Notes under the pieces: model-generated | Told to the model about the DNA's origin: nothing | Seen by the model: the letters and a program-made list of their open reading frames with translations, nothing else | The model's database searches: none | NCBI RefSeq assembly: GCF_024519285.1 | Contig: NZ_JAMZCY010000005.1 | Location: 434,001-498,000 of the forward strand | Direction: 5' to 3' | Length of the DNA: 64,000 bases | Source: Cohnella sp. WQ 127256 | Lineage (GTDB): Bacteria; Bacillota; Bacilli; Paenibacillales; Paenibacillaceae | Part shown: piece by piece, positions 16,759 through 25,316 of the stretch | How the letters are laid out: every line of letters begins with the position of its first letter | Position numbering within the stretch: position 1 is the first letter of the stretch | Program-made: the position numbers and the translations under genes

Positions 16759-17707
16759 GGACAATATCTTAGAAGTGAAAAATTTGCAGAAGCATTTTAA
16801 TCTGAGTGGGGACCGCGTACTAAAAGCTGTAGATGGTCTGAACTTCACGATTAAACGTGGCGAAACCTTTGGTCTGGTTGGTGAATCGGGCTGTGGAAAA
16901 TCGACAACCGGGAGAACGATTATCCGTCTCTATGAAGCAACGGGTGGTCAAGTTTTGTTTAATGGCGAGGACGTTCAGAAGATGAGTGGAGATGCCCGGA
17001 AAAAGTTCTACCGGGATATGCAGATGGTTTTCCAAGATCCCTATGCCTCCCTTAATCCTAGGATGACGGTTGGTAAGATTATTGCTGAAGGTATTGAAAT
17101 TCATGGGCTATATAGCGGCAATCAGAAGAAAGAACGAGTTAACCAGCTTCTCAGGGATGTAGGCTTGAGTGAAGAGCATGCAGGACGTTTTCCCCATGAA
17201 TTCTCAGGGGGGCAACGACAACGGATTGGTATCGCACGTGCGTTAGCGATAGAACCGCAATTTATTATTGCGGACGAGCCGATCTCGGCGCTAGACGTTT
17301 CCGTTCAAGCTCAAGTGGTTAACCTGTTCAAGAAGCTGCAGAAGGAACGTGGGTTAACCTACTTGTTTATCGCGCATGACTTGGCAATGGTTAAGCATAT
17401 TTCCGATCGTATCGGGGTTATGTATTTAGGTAAGCTTGTTGAGGTAGCAACCTCTGATAAGCTTAATGCGAAGCCACTGCATCCTTACACGCAATCGCTA
17501 TTGTCTGCGATTCCGATCCCAGATCCGGATATCCAGAAGCAGCGCAAGCGGATTATTCCGCAAGGCGAAATTCCGAGTCCGCTTAATCCACCGAGCGGCT
17601 GTCCATTCCGTACTCGCTGTCCGCATGCTATGCCGGAATGTGCGGCGACAATGCCTCCGTTCAAGGAAGTAGAACCTGGTCATTTCGCAGCTTGTCATTT
17701 GCTCTAA
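16751..17707 (+). CDS. oppF: Oligopeptide ABC transporter ATPase OppF (second copy)
   Basis: ATPase of 318 residues. Walker A GESGCGKST, Q-loop FQDPYASLNPRM, signature SGGQRQR, Walker B FIIADEPISALD, switch FIAHDLAMV, and C-terminal GCPFRTRCP with further cysteines. The ATG at 16751 lies inside the end of oppD2, with GGGGAGGGG before it. Last gene of the second opp operon; a strong hairpin follows 20 bases later. Confidence 0.92.
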   Translation: MAEDNILEVKNLQKHFNLSGDRVLKAVDGLNFTIKRGETFGLVGESGCGKSTTGRTIIRLYEATGGQVLFNGEDVQKMSGDARKKFYRDMQMVFQDPYASLNPRMTVGKIIAEGIEIHGLYSGNQKKERVNQLLRDVGLSEEHAGRFPHEFSGGQRQRIGIARALAIEPQFIIADEPISALDVSVQAQVVNLFKKLQKERGLTYLFIAHDLAMVKHISDRIGVMYLGKLVEVATSDKLNAKPLHPYTQSLLSAIPIPDPDIQKQRKRIIPQGEIPSPLNPPSGCPFRTRCPHAMPECAATMPPFKEVEPGHFAACHLL

Positions 17708-17726
17708 TGTTTATTTGATTAACGAG

Positions 17727-17770
17727 AAGGGGGTGTCCCATAAGTAACTCTATGGGACACCCCCTTACCT
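17727..17770. terminator. Strong hairpin after second opp operon
   Basis: A perfect 16-bp stem, AAGGGGGTGTCCCATA (17727-17742) with its complement at 17751-17766 and an 8-base loop, followed by ACCTTTTCT. It can terminate the opp transcript. Its GGGTGTCCCATA core also resembles the end hairpin of some IS1182-type elements, and an IS1182-like remnant lies 200 bases downstream. Confidence 0.75.
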
Positions 17771-17819
17771 TTTCTATCGATTATGTTTTTTGAGGGTATG
17801 TATCTCCTTCCGGTTGTTG

Positions 17820-17876
17820 TTGAAATCGTGAAATCTGAATAGGTAAACTCGTAATAAGGAGATTTCACGATTTCAA
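17820..17876. repeat. 17-bp perfect inverted repeat
   Basis: TTGAAATCGTGAAATCT (17820-17836) and its exact complement (17860-17876) flank 23 bases. Together with the adjacent hairpin and transposase remnant it looks like part of a decayed insertion element rather than a terminator. Confidence 0.6.
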
Positions 17877-17971
17877 AGACAAACGCTGTCGCTCCTACAG
17901 GAGACACAAAAAGAAACCATCCTTTGGTAAAATGGAAGTGTCTAGCAACCATTAAAAATAGGAGTGGTTTC

Positions 17972-18121
17972 TTTGTTTATTCAAAAAACCATGGACCAAC
18001 TTACCCTGCCAATGGATCTTGAAGAGGATATTCCACAAAATCACCTTGTTAGAGTCGTCAATGTTAATTGATACGCTAGAACGAAATAAGTGTTCTGTTG
18101 TCACATTATTTCCGGGGGAAT
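17972..18121 (+). pseudogene. IS1182-family transposase remnant (N-terminal, frameshifted)
   Basis: Starting at a TTG (17972) after GGAG, the frame reads LFIQKTMDQLTLPMDLEEDI and then PQNHLVRVVN, which is the typical N-terminus of IS1182-family transposases. It then hits a stop (TGA, about 18068-18070); reading continues in another frame as MLIDTLERNKCSVVTLFPGE and stops again (about 18121). Family members continue with a Pro-Gly-Gly and several hundred more residues, all missing here. The element is therefore broken by a frameshift and a large deletion, and cannot move by itself. About 80 bases of unassigned sequence with a small palindrome (ATGAACCGGTTCAT, 18183-18196) separate it from serS. 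Confidence 0.75.
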
Positions 18122-18204
18122 GATTCAACGCACAAAGAAAGTGGAACAAAGAAAACCGATTCAATCAAGGAGTGGACACCTGATGAACCGGTTCATTAAT
18201 AACG

Positions 18205-19500
18205 CTAAATTTGTTTGGGATAAAGTCGTTCCCGACCGTTCATGTAAGGTCGCAGAGCTTCCGGGATGCGGATCGACCCATCCTCCTGCTGATGATTCTC
18301 AAGCAAGGGAATGAGAATACGCGGGCTAGCTACGGCGGTATTATTGAGAGTATGGCAGAACTTTAAGCTGCTGCTAGCATCACGGTAACGGATATTCGAG
18401 CGTCGCGATTGGAAATCGTGTAAATTCGACGAAGAGTGGGTTTCTCCATAAGCTTGCCGGCTTGGCATCCAGGTTTCGATGTCGTATTGCTTATACGTTT
18501 TCTGCGACATATCACCCGTGCACACAGCCATCACTCGGTAAGGTAGCTCCAAGAGCTGTAGAAGGTGCTCTGCATTACTCGTAATCTCTTGAAGAATGCT
18601 CTCCGATAGATCAGGATCTGCCTCACATAGGATAACTTGTTCAACCTTAGAAAATTGATGCACACGATAGAGTCCGTGAACGTCCTTCCCTGTTGAGCCG
18701 ACCTCGCTTCGGAAGCAGACGGAGGCAGCGGCTAACTTGATTGGCTCATCTACATTGACGACTTCGTTAGAGTAATACGTTACTAGTGGCACCTCCGAGG
18801 TGCCGATTAACCACTTATTTTCATCTGCAATCCGATAAGTTTGATCTTCTCCAAGGGGGAAGAAGCCTGTATGGTTTAACGCCTCTGGTCGTGCCATTAA
18901 CGGAACTTCGAGCAGCGTGAATCCTTTAGCAGTCAGTAGGTCAATCGCAAGCTGCTGGACAGCACGATGCAGCAACACACCTTCACCCTTCAGGTAATAG
19001 TTGCGAGTTCCAGCAGCTTTGACTCCACGCGGAATATCAATCATATCGTGCAATTCGCCGAGCTCTAAGTGATCTTTACGGCTATAATCCACTACCTTCG
19101 GCACACCCACTCGCTTGAGCTCTACATTATCAATATCGGATTGCCCGATCGGTGTATCCGCAGATACAACATTCGGTACGAGAATCATCAATTCCTCATA
19201 GCGACTTTCCGCTTTAGCCAATTCGCCTTCATTAACGAGAAGGCTTTCGTTCACTTGCTTGGCTTGTTGCTTTATTTGCGTAATCCGTTCGATCTGCTCG
19301 GTATTCCCATTACGAGCTAACATGCCGATTTGCTGTGAGAGCTTATTTCTTGTTTCCCTAAGACCTTCCGTTTCGGCCAACAGCGATCGTCTTTGCTCAT
19401 CCCATTCCAACAATTCTGCTATAGATACTTGAATCCGCTTCTGATCGGCTACCCTCTGAACTCTGTCTTGGTGTTGTTTAATCCACTTAATGTCTAACAT
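18205..19500 (-). CDS. serS: Seryl-tRNA synthetase, divergent type, T-box controlled
   Basis: Charges tRNA-Ser with serine in the cytoplasm. 431 residues: an N-terminal coiled-coil arm (about 25-110) and a class II catalytic core. Motif 2 reads FRSEVGSTGKDVHGLYRVHQF (about 263-283, split: VCFRSEVGST then GKDVHGLYRVHQFSKVEQV) and motif 3 lies in the C-terminal part with ENHQQEDGSIRIPEALRPYM. Several positions differ from the usual Bacillus enzyme: YGETHSSSNLHDFQSRRSNI and HTLNNTAVASPRILIPLLE in place of the common SCSNFxDFQARR and HTLNGSGLAVGR. These resemble actinobacterial or mitochondrial SerRS. It may be a second, stress- or resistance-type copy. Start ATG 19500 follows AAAGGAG; a T-box leader precedes it. 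Confidence 0.88.
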   Translation of the reverse strand: MLDIKWIKQHQDRVQRVADQKRIQVSIAELLEWDEQRRSLLAETEGLRETRNKLSQQIGMLARNGNTEQIERITQIKQQAKQVNESLLVNEGELAKAESRYEELMILVPNVVSADTPIGQSDIDNVELKRVGVPKVVDYSRKDHLELGELHDMIDIPRGVKAAGTRNYYLKGEGVLLHRAVQQLAIDLLTAKGFTLLEVPLMARPEALNHTGFFPLGEDQTYRIADENKWLIGTSEVPLVTYYSNEVVNVDEPIKLAAASVCFRSEVGSTGKDVHGLYRVHQFSKVEQVILCEADPDLSESILQEITSNAEHLLQLLELPYRVMAVCTGDMSQKTYKQYDIETWMPSRQAYGETHSSSNLHDFQSRRSNIRYRDASSSLKFCHTLNNTAVASPRILIPLLENHQQEDGSIRIPEALRPYMNGRERLYPKQI

Positions 19501-19529
19501 GTCACCGCGCTCCTTTATAATAAAAATGC

Positions 19530-19790
19530 AAAAAACGCCCTCGTCTTTATGGGACGAGGAGCGTTTTTTACTCGCGGTGCCACCCAAATTGACCGAACAG
19601 ACGCGCTGTCCGATCCACTTTAGTTCCGCGATAACGTGCGGCTACGGTAAACTTAGAGAAATCGATAAGCTTATAAAGGCTGTTGATTTCCTTAACGAGA
19701 ACGCCTCCGAGTTGGATGCTCATCATAGGCATGGTTTCTGCTATTAATTTCACAAAGCATAGCGCATAATCAACACTTAATCAAGCCGGA
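19530..19790 (-). ncRNA. T-box riboswitch leader of serS (specifier candidate UCG)
   Basis: On the minus strand the conserved T-box bulge GGGTGGCACCGCGAG (19571-19585) is followed by a terminator hairpin (19531-19571) ending in a T-run. Upstream lies the CGTTATCGCGGAACTAAAGTGG linker typical of T-boxes. The base of stem I can form between TGTTGAT and ATCAACA. By position relative to the apical GATG loop, the specifier is best read as UCG (plus coordinates 19696-19698), a serine codon. The leader senses uncharged tRNA-Ser and allows serS transcription. The T-box call is strong; the exact specifier is moderate. Confidence 0.88.
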
Positions 19791-19824
19791 TATTTATTCC
19801 ACCTGTCATTTGGGCATAATGGAA

Positions 19825-19852
19825 TTGACAGACCCTACTGCATTGGTTTACA
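19825..19852 (+). promoter_or_regulatory. Promoter of the tyrS leader
   Basis: TTGACA (19825-19830) is a perfect -35; TTTACA (19847-19852) at a 16-base spacing is the best -10. It sits between the two divergent T-box leaders. Confidence 0.5.
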
Positions 19853-19864
19853 GTAGTTCAAACG

Positions 19865-20140
19865 AATGAAATGATATGTAGCGTTGAAGGGAATCAGTAG
19901 CGTTCGTATTCCGTGTTCCAGAAAGCCGGCGGTTGATGCAAGCCGGTACACGAGCAAACGCGAATTACGTCCTGGAGCTTCTTGATCCGAAACCGAGCTG
20001 GGTTGATCTAGTGCGGAAGGATAAGACGGCCGTCAGCCGTTAACTGACAAGAGTGGAAAATATGCATAACGCGTATTTTCAATTAGGGTGGTACCGCGAT
20101 GACTCGTCCCTGTCTATTGACAGAGACGGGTCTTTTTTGA
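19865..20140 (+). ncRNA. T-box riboswitch leader of tyrS (specifier UAC)
   Basis: Stem I shows the AGTA motif (ATCAGTAGCG), the apical CGGTTGATGCAAGCCGG loop, and on its 3' side GAATTACGTCC, in which TAC (19966-19968) is the tyrosine specifier. The linker CCGTTAACTGACAAGAGTGGAA and the T-box AGGGTGGTACCGCG (20085-20098) follow, then a terminator hairpin (20101-20133) with a T-run. The leader binds uncharged tRNA-Tyr and lets tyrS be transcribed. Confidence 0.93.
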
Positions 20141-20210
20141 TGGTTCAGACTGTATAAGCCCCAGCCGTTCAGGCTTGATTCTCATTAGAATAGAAGGAGA
20201 GCGATTAATA

Positions 20211-21500
20211 ATGACCAACAGCAATGCACTTAATCTTAACGTAGACTTAATTGAGGAACTGGAGTACAGAGGATTAGTTCACCAAATGACGAATCGCGAG
20301 GGTCTTCTGGAGAAGCTACAACAAGAGCGTGTCGCACTTTATTGTGGATTTGATCCAACTGCAGATAGCCTACACATCGGACATTTGCTCCCGATTCTGA
20401 TTCTTCGCCATTTTCAGAAGGCAGGACATAACCCAATCGCATTAGTCGGTGGGGGTACTGGAATGATCGGTGATCCGAGTGGACGGTCGACAGAGCGTTC
20501 CTTGAATACTTCGGATACCGTTGCACATTGGACGAATCGCTTGAAGGAACAGCTTTCTAGCTTTCTCGACTTTAATGAAGAAGCAAACCATGCGAAGCTA
20601 GTGAGCAACTACGACTGGCTCGCTCCACTTGATATCATTTCCTTCCTTCGTGATATCGGCAAACATTTTACTGTTAATTACATGCTTGCTAAGGATTCTG
20701 TGGATTCGAGATTGGCGAACGGCATTTCCTTTACGGAATTCAGCTATATGATTTTACAATCCTACGACTTCTACAGACTGCTCACGGATCAGAACTGTAC
20801 CTTGCAGGTTGGCGGTAGCGATCAATGGGGCAATATTACTGCGGGTCTTGACCTGATCGGTAAAATGGGCGGAGGAAACGCATTCGGTATGACGGTTCCT
20901 CTTGTTACGAAGAGTGACGGGAAGAAGTTTGGCAAATCGGAATCTGGCGCGGTGTGGTTAGATCGTAACAAAACGTCTGTTTATGCCTTCTACCAATTCT
21001 GGATCAACACAGACGATAACGATGTCATTAAGTTTTTGAAATATTTCACTTTCCTGGACCGTACGCAAATTGCCGAGCTAGAAGCCGAGCTTGCTGAACG
21101 TCCTGAGAAACGTGCTGCACAACGCGAGCTAGCTCGCCAAGTAACAAGCCTCGTACACGGCGAGGATGCTGTTGTGAGCGCGGAGAAAATTACGCAAGCA
21201 TTATTCTCCGGAGATGTCACGCAACTAGACGAATCGGAGCTCGTTGAAGCGTTACAGGATATGCCGACTACAGTGATCACAGGTCAGGAAGAAATTGCCC
21301 TGCTGGATCTTCTTATCAAGTCGAAAGCCGCGCCTTCGAAGCGTCAAGGAAGACAGGACATAGAGAGTGGTGCGGTATACGTGAACGGTCAGAGACAGCA
21401 GGACGTTGAACACGTATTGACGAAGGAGCAACGTCTTCACGATAAATACATCGTGTTGCGCCGCGGGAAGAAAAATTACTTCTTAGTTAAGTTTGAATAG
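20211..21500 (+). CDS. tyrS: Tyrosyl-tRNA synthetase
   Basis: Class I synthetase that charges tRNA-Tyr, 429 residues. The HIGH motif is present as SLHIGHLLP (about 48-56) in the CGFDPTADSLHIGH context, the KMSKS loop is the KFGKS form (GKKFGKSESGAVW), and a C-terminal S4 RNA-binding domain (about 360-429) ends in a basic stretch. ATG 20211 follows AGAAGGAGAGC; an upstream in-frame start at 20175 has no such signal. The T-box leader with a UAC specifier supports the assignment. The KFGKS form marks the common TyrS type rather than TyrZ. Confidence 0.96.
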   Translation: MTNSNALNLNVDLIEELEYRGLVHQMTNREGLLEKLQQERVALYCGFDPTADSLHIGHLLPILILRHFQKAGHNPIALVGGGTGMIGDPSGRSTERSLNTSDTVAHWTNRLKEQLSSFLDFNEEANHAKLVSNYDWLAPLDIISFLRDIGKHFTVNYMLAKDSVDSRLANGISFTEFSYMILQSYDFYRLLTDQNCTLQVGGSDQWGNITAGLDLIGKMGGGNAFGMTVPLVTKSDGKKFGKSESGAVWLDRNKTSVYAFYQFWINTDDNDVIKFLKYFTFLDRTQIAELEAELAERPEKRAAQRELARQVTSLVHGEDAVVSAEKITQALFSGDVTQLDESELVEALQDMPTTVITGQEEIALLDLLIKSKAAPSKRQGRQDIESGAVYVNGQRQQDVEHVLTKEQRLHDKYIVLRRGKKNYFLVKFE

Positions 21501-21504
21501 GATA

Positions 21505-21712
21505 CTATAAATGAGCAAATTCGCTTCCAGTAAACTATAAAGCCAAAAAGAATAGAGACAAAGCGATCTCCTTGTGGTAAAAAGTTGACACCTCAACCGT
21601 CTTCACACCAAGGAGAAATCGCTTTGTCTCATTCCGCTTTCATACCCGATCACGCCACGCTGCGAACCTATCTCAATTGGATATTTCAGTTTCTGTTTTT
21701 GCTCATTTATAG
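21505..21712. repeat. Nested inverted repeats after tyrS, MITE-like or IS remnant
   Basis: An outer perfect 15-bp pair, CTATAAATGAGCAAA (21505-21519) and its complement (21698-21712), encloses an inner pair, GAGACAAAGCGATCTCCTTG (21555-21574) and CAAGGAG-AA-ATCGCTTTGTCTC (21609-21630), equal except for a two-base insertion. An open frame from TTG 21624 reads SHSAFIPDHATLRTYLNWIF and runs on over the next gene's end; it has a good AAGGAG and looks like the N-terminus of some lost protein, possibly a transposase, but I do not recognise it. The roughly 210-base size and nested ends suggest a small non-autonomous element inserted right after the tyrS stop. Confidence 0.55.
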
Positions 21713-21761
21713 CTTTATAGCTGCTGCTCGTTTGGGCTGCTTCTGCTCGCTTAGCTGGAAT

Positions 21762-23390
21762 TTAGCCTTCTTTCTTACGGTACTCATTTGGAGAAATCCC
21801 TTCCTGCTTTTTGAACACTAAGCTGAAATATTTCTCGTTCTTGAACCCGACCATCTCCGCGATTGGGGCTATTTTGAGCTGCGGGTTAAGCAGCAACAGC
21901 TTGGCGTTGTTGATGCGAATGTGACTCAAATATTCTGATAGATTCACACCGAATGTTTGCTTGAACTTTCTCGAGACATATTCCCGGCTGACATGAAAAT
22001 GATTGGCGATATCGTTTAAGGAAAGATCCTTCTGATAGTTATTTTCAAGATAATCGGTGATTTCACCCATGAGGTTCTGACCGGTCATCTTGAATGACAC
22101 CAGGATGCGCGCAAGATTAAGCATACAATGTTTCCAATATTCTTGCCATTCCTTCAGGGACAGAATGGATTTATCTGGGTTCGGCATTTCCTTGGTAGCG
22201 TTCGCTTGAAGAAGCTTAGACAAGGCATCACCGACGGCGTTTCCGGCAGTTTCCTGCAGGAGACGGGCTTGAAACCGTTCGATATCTCGATTGTATTGCT
22301 CCAGCTCATTTGGGGTGACTGATCCGCGCTTCGCCATGGAGAGAATCCAGTCCTCCACGGCTCCTGCTATTAGCTCCTGTTGTCCGCTAAGCGCCGTCAG
22401 CTTCCAATGGGATTCGTAATCGGCAAACCGAAGAACCAAAGGAACGGATTCCTGCTTTTCCGATTGATACTTGTCCTCGTGAATAAACGCATTAAGCACA
22501 AATAAGTTTCGTGAGCGGATGGCCGCGAGTCCCGCTGCATACAATTGTGGCATTTCTGAAGGGAATGACCCGGTCGGACTGAGTCCGAAATGCATATTGC
22601 GATTTAGAGTTCGAAACATCCCCTCATTAATTCGCTTCAGGAGTATCGGGAGATTTGCGAAGTCTTTCCAGACGAGTAGCACGATATCGCTCTGTGTCCC
22701 CCAATGCCGGAAAGCGAGACCCCTATCCACCTCTTGTAAATATTCGTTGCAGATGTTCAGTATTGAGAAAATGATGATATCCATATCGTTGCCGAATCTT
22801 TGCTGGAGCGTCTTATCGGTTCGGTCGATCTGTAGAAGCGCGAGTCGCACCTTGTCGAGGTCAGGAGGCAGGGATCCTTCAGCCTGAAGCCGGCGGACAG
22901 TATGATTCTGAGCGCCCTCGTCTTCGATCAAGCTAGTTAGGTGCTTCTCCGTATAAAAAGGGCGGTACTCATTCACCTGTACGTTTTTCTGAAGCTGAGC
23001 TAGCCGCTCCTGTTCCTCTTTGCGCCAGGTGAACATAGCTTTGCTAATTGCAGCGTTAATGATCTTCTCATCAATGGGCTTCAGGATATAATCGATTCCG
23101 CGATATAGAACCGTATTTCTTACATATTCAAAATCATCGTGTCCGCTGATCACAATAAATTTGATATTCGGATTATAGTCGTATAGCCATCCCATCAGAT
23201 CAACGCCGGTGCTAAGTGGCATTAGAATATCCAATAACACGATCTGTGGTCGTTCCCTCCGAATAATGTCCATAGCCTCCAAGCCGTTAGTGGCTTCATC
23301 GATTTGCTCAATTCCGTGCTCTTCCCAATGAACGAGCAGGCGGATGGCTTTACGCACGCGGCTCTCGTCATCAACGATTAAAGCTTTCAT
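21762..23390 (-). CDS. YesN-type response regulator with AraC DNA-binding domain
   Basis: A 542-residue transcription factor. The receiver domain (about 1-120) has the acidic pair in VDDES, the phosphoacceptor Asp54 in LLDILMP, and the lysine in YILKPID. A long middle region of unknown fold follows, then an AraC/XylS double helix-turn-helix (about 440-540) with ISREYVSRKFKQTFGVNLSEYL-like sequence. Its start overlaps the upstream histidine kinase stop by ATGA, so the two are made together. The divergent sugar ABC genes and alpha-xylosidase are the natural targets. By analogy with other YesM/YesN systems it activates them when an extracellular sugar is sensed. Confidence 0.9.
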   Translation of the reverse strand: MKALIVDDESRVRKAIRLLVHWEEHGIEQIDEATNGLEAMDIIRRERPQIVLLDILMPLSTGVDLMGWLYDYNPNIKFIVISGHDDFEYVRNTVLYRGIDYILKPIDEKIINAAISKAMFTWRKEEQERLAQLQKNVQVNEYRPFYTEKHLTSLIEDEGAQNHTVRRLQAEGSLPPDLDKVRLALLQIDRTDKTLQQRFGNDMDIIIFSILNICNEYLQEVDRGLAFRHWGTQSDIVLLVWKDFANLPILLKRINEGMFRTLNRNMHFGLSPTGSFPSEMPQLYAAGLAAIRSRNLFVLNAFIHEDKYQSEKQESVPLVLRFADYESHWKLTALSGQQELIAGAVEDWILSMAKRGSVTPNELEQYNRDIERFQARLLQETAGNAVGDALSKLLQANATKEMPNPDKSILSLKEWQEYWKHCMLNLARILVSFKMTGQNLMGEITDYLENNYQKDLSLNDIANHFHVSREYVSRKFKQTFGVNLSEYLSHIRINNAKLLLLNPQLKIAPIAEMVGFKNEKYFSLVFKKQEGISPNEYRKKEG

Positions 23391-25195
23391 TTCGATTCAC
23401 CTTCCATATTCATTATCAGCACAACCCGAAAACCATGCGGGACGAGGTTTTCAACGCTGAATTGCGCATCCTTTCCATAGAACAGCTTTAATCGCGTCTG
23501 TACGTTGACAAGGCCAATTCCGCCTTGTGTGGACTCGGCTTCATTCCATTCTCGGGCGTATTCCTGCTCATTGTCAGTTGCTTGGGCTAGAAGCTGCTGT
23601 AGGCTTTCCCAATCTGCTATAGACATGCCTTTTCCGTTATCCTCGATCGTTAGCTGAAGTACCGAGGGAGAGACCCAGCGACTTGATAGCTCGATGATTT
23701 TGGGATTCCTGAGAGGATCTATACCATGCTTGAAGAAGTTCTCGACCAGCGGTTGCACAATCATCTTCGGTATAGGCACATCGAGTGTCGATTCATCCAC
23801 ATTGTAACGAACATCAAACTGATTTTCATACCGTTCCTTTTGGAGCTGGATGTAATCATTCACATGCTCTAGCTCCGTCCTAAGCTTAACGGGCTTATCC
23901 GTGTTGTACATACTGTAACGCATCATTCGGGCAAGGGCCGAGATTAGTGAATATATTTGTTTCATACCATGTTCTAGTGCGAGAGTGCCTATTGTCTGAA
24001 GCGTATTGTTCATAAAATGAGGATTGATCTGGGCTTGTAGAGCACGAAGCTGATTCGTGCTATTGGCCAATTTCAATTTGTATTCCCGTAGGATCAGATT
24101 GTTGATCGTGTCCATCATGCCGTTAAATCGCTTATACACCAGTCCAATCTCATCTGTGCGGTTCGTGTTGATATCGATCGTGAGATGCCCGGTCTTGATC
24201 TGGTTCATATACCATGCGAGCTGCTTAATTGGCTTCGTGATTCGAAAGGAAATGAAAATAATAGCGTTAATAATAAGGACCAGTGATATTGCAACAAGCA
24301 GCACATTAATAGCGGCGGCTTGGTTCGTGTCACGGGTCAGGTAGGCGGATGGGATCTGTTTAACAAGAGTCCAGCGGCTAAATGCCGTTTCAATACGTTG
24401 ATAAATATAGATCTTCTTGTCGGCTTCGTAATTCTTGTTGTCGTCATTCGCTAAGACGCTGTTGTCGAACCACGGCTCATCGAGCGGTTGTCCAATCCGC
24501 GCGGTATCGCCCGAGTAGATCACATAACCTTCCTCATCGACCAGATAAAGCCGTTCATGCTGTGCTTGATAGAGCTGATTGGCGATACGCGAAATCGCAT
24601 TAAGATTTACATCGAATGTGAGAACGCCGATTTCCTTGGACGAAGGAACCTTTAGAATCGATCGATGCAACGTGAGCACCGGTTGCTGCGATCCATTTGA
24701 GGGTACTGAGCTGAACCCATAGGAATGAGGGATATGAGGTGGCTCAATGTACAAGCTTCGCTCACTGCTCAAGCTGTTGTTATTGTAAAAGTCAGTGTCA
24801 CTTAATCTCTTCGGCCTGTTCTGAGTGAGCAAGGTCGCTTGTCGCTTATCGTTCACATAAAGATAGACCTGCTCGATTTCGCTGATCGATAAGGCAATAG
24901 ATTGCATAGTCGCGGTTTGTTGACCGCTCGCCGAAATATTGTCGAAACCAAATGCGAGACTACGGTAGAAGAAATCATCTGAATAGACTGACAGGGAGGT
25001 ACGACTCAGCTGCTCTAAATAGTTCTTAATATTCTCGCCACCCTGATAGAGGAGGTTACTGTTCTCGCTTACAGCCCTTTCCTTAAGGGAGTTGGTTGTA
25101 TAGAAATAGCTGACTAGCATTGTTGCTGTGCTCGGCACGAGAACGGCTAGAATCGTAAGCACGATCAGCTTCGTCCGGATACTGTTCCAGGTCAA
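23387..25195 (-). CDS. YesM-type sensor histidine kinase
   Basis: Membrane sensor kinase of about 602 residues. A helix near the N-terminus (about 9-33), a large extracellular sensor region of Cache type, a second helix (about 296-318), a HAMP region, then the His_kinase domain with the phosphoacceptor His393 in QINPHFMNNTLQTI, and an ATPase domain with QPLVENFFKHG, DNGKGM and GGIGLVNVQTRL. The long frame begins at TTG 25216, but GGAAGGTG lies 6-7 bases before TTG 25195, which gives a better start (MTWNSIRTKL). It pairs with the YesN-type regulator downstream and faces the divergent sugar transporter genes. Confidence 0.88.
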   Translation of the reverse strand: MTWNSIRTKLIVLTILAVLVPSTATMLVSYFYTTNSLKERAVSENSNLLYQGGENIKNYLEQLSRTSLSVYSDDFFYRSLAFGFDNISASGQQTATMQSIALSISEIEQVYLYVNDKRQATLLTQNRPKRLSDTDFYNNNSLSSERSLYIEPPHIPHSYGFSSVPSNGSQQPVLTLHRSILKVPSSKEIGVLTFDVNLNAISRIANQLYQAQHERLYLVDEEGYVIYSGDTARIGQPLDEPWFDNSVLANDDNKNYEADKKIYIYQRIETAFSRWTLVKQIPSAYLTRDTNQAAAINVLLVAISLVLIINAIIFISFRITKPIKQLAWYMNQIKTGHLTIDINTNRTDEIGLVYKRFNGMMDTINNLILREYKLKLANSTNQLRALQAQINPHFMNNTLQTIGTLALEHGMKQIYSLISALARMMRYSMYNTDKPVKLRTELEHVNDYIQLQKERYENQFDVRYNVDESTLDVPIPKMIVQPLVENFFKHGIDPLRNPKIIELSSRWVSPSVLQLTIEDNGKGMSIADWESLQQLLAQATDNEQEYAREWNEAESTQGGIGLVNVQTRLKLFYGKDAQFSVENLVPHGFRVVLIMNMEGESK

Positions 25196-25316
25196 TTTGC
25201 TGCACCTTCCGATCAATATTTTATACCGTTTGGTTCACATCAGTGGGTGTTCCCTGACCTTAAATATAGTCATAATAAAATTAAATACAAGCTTAAGAAC
25301 GAAATGGAGGACATAG

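Noticed and set aside
17719..17952. 77-codon minus-strand frame in the IS remnant
   Set aside because: It is built from the hairpin and inverted repeats and has no start signal; the transposase frame is on the plus strand.
19568..19753. 61-codon open frame on the minus strand ahead of serS
   Set aside because: It runs through the T-box leader; its end GQFGWHRE is simply the translation of the conserved T-box sequence.
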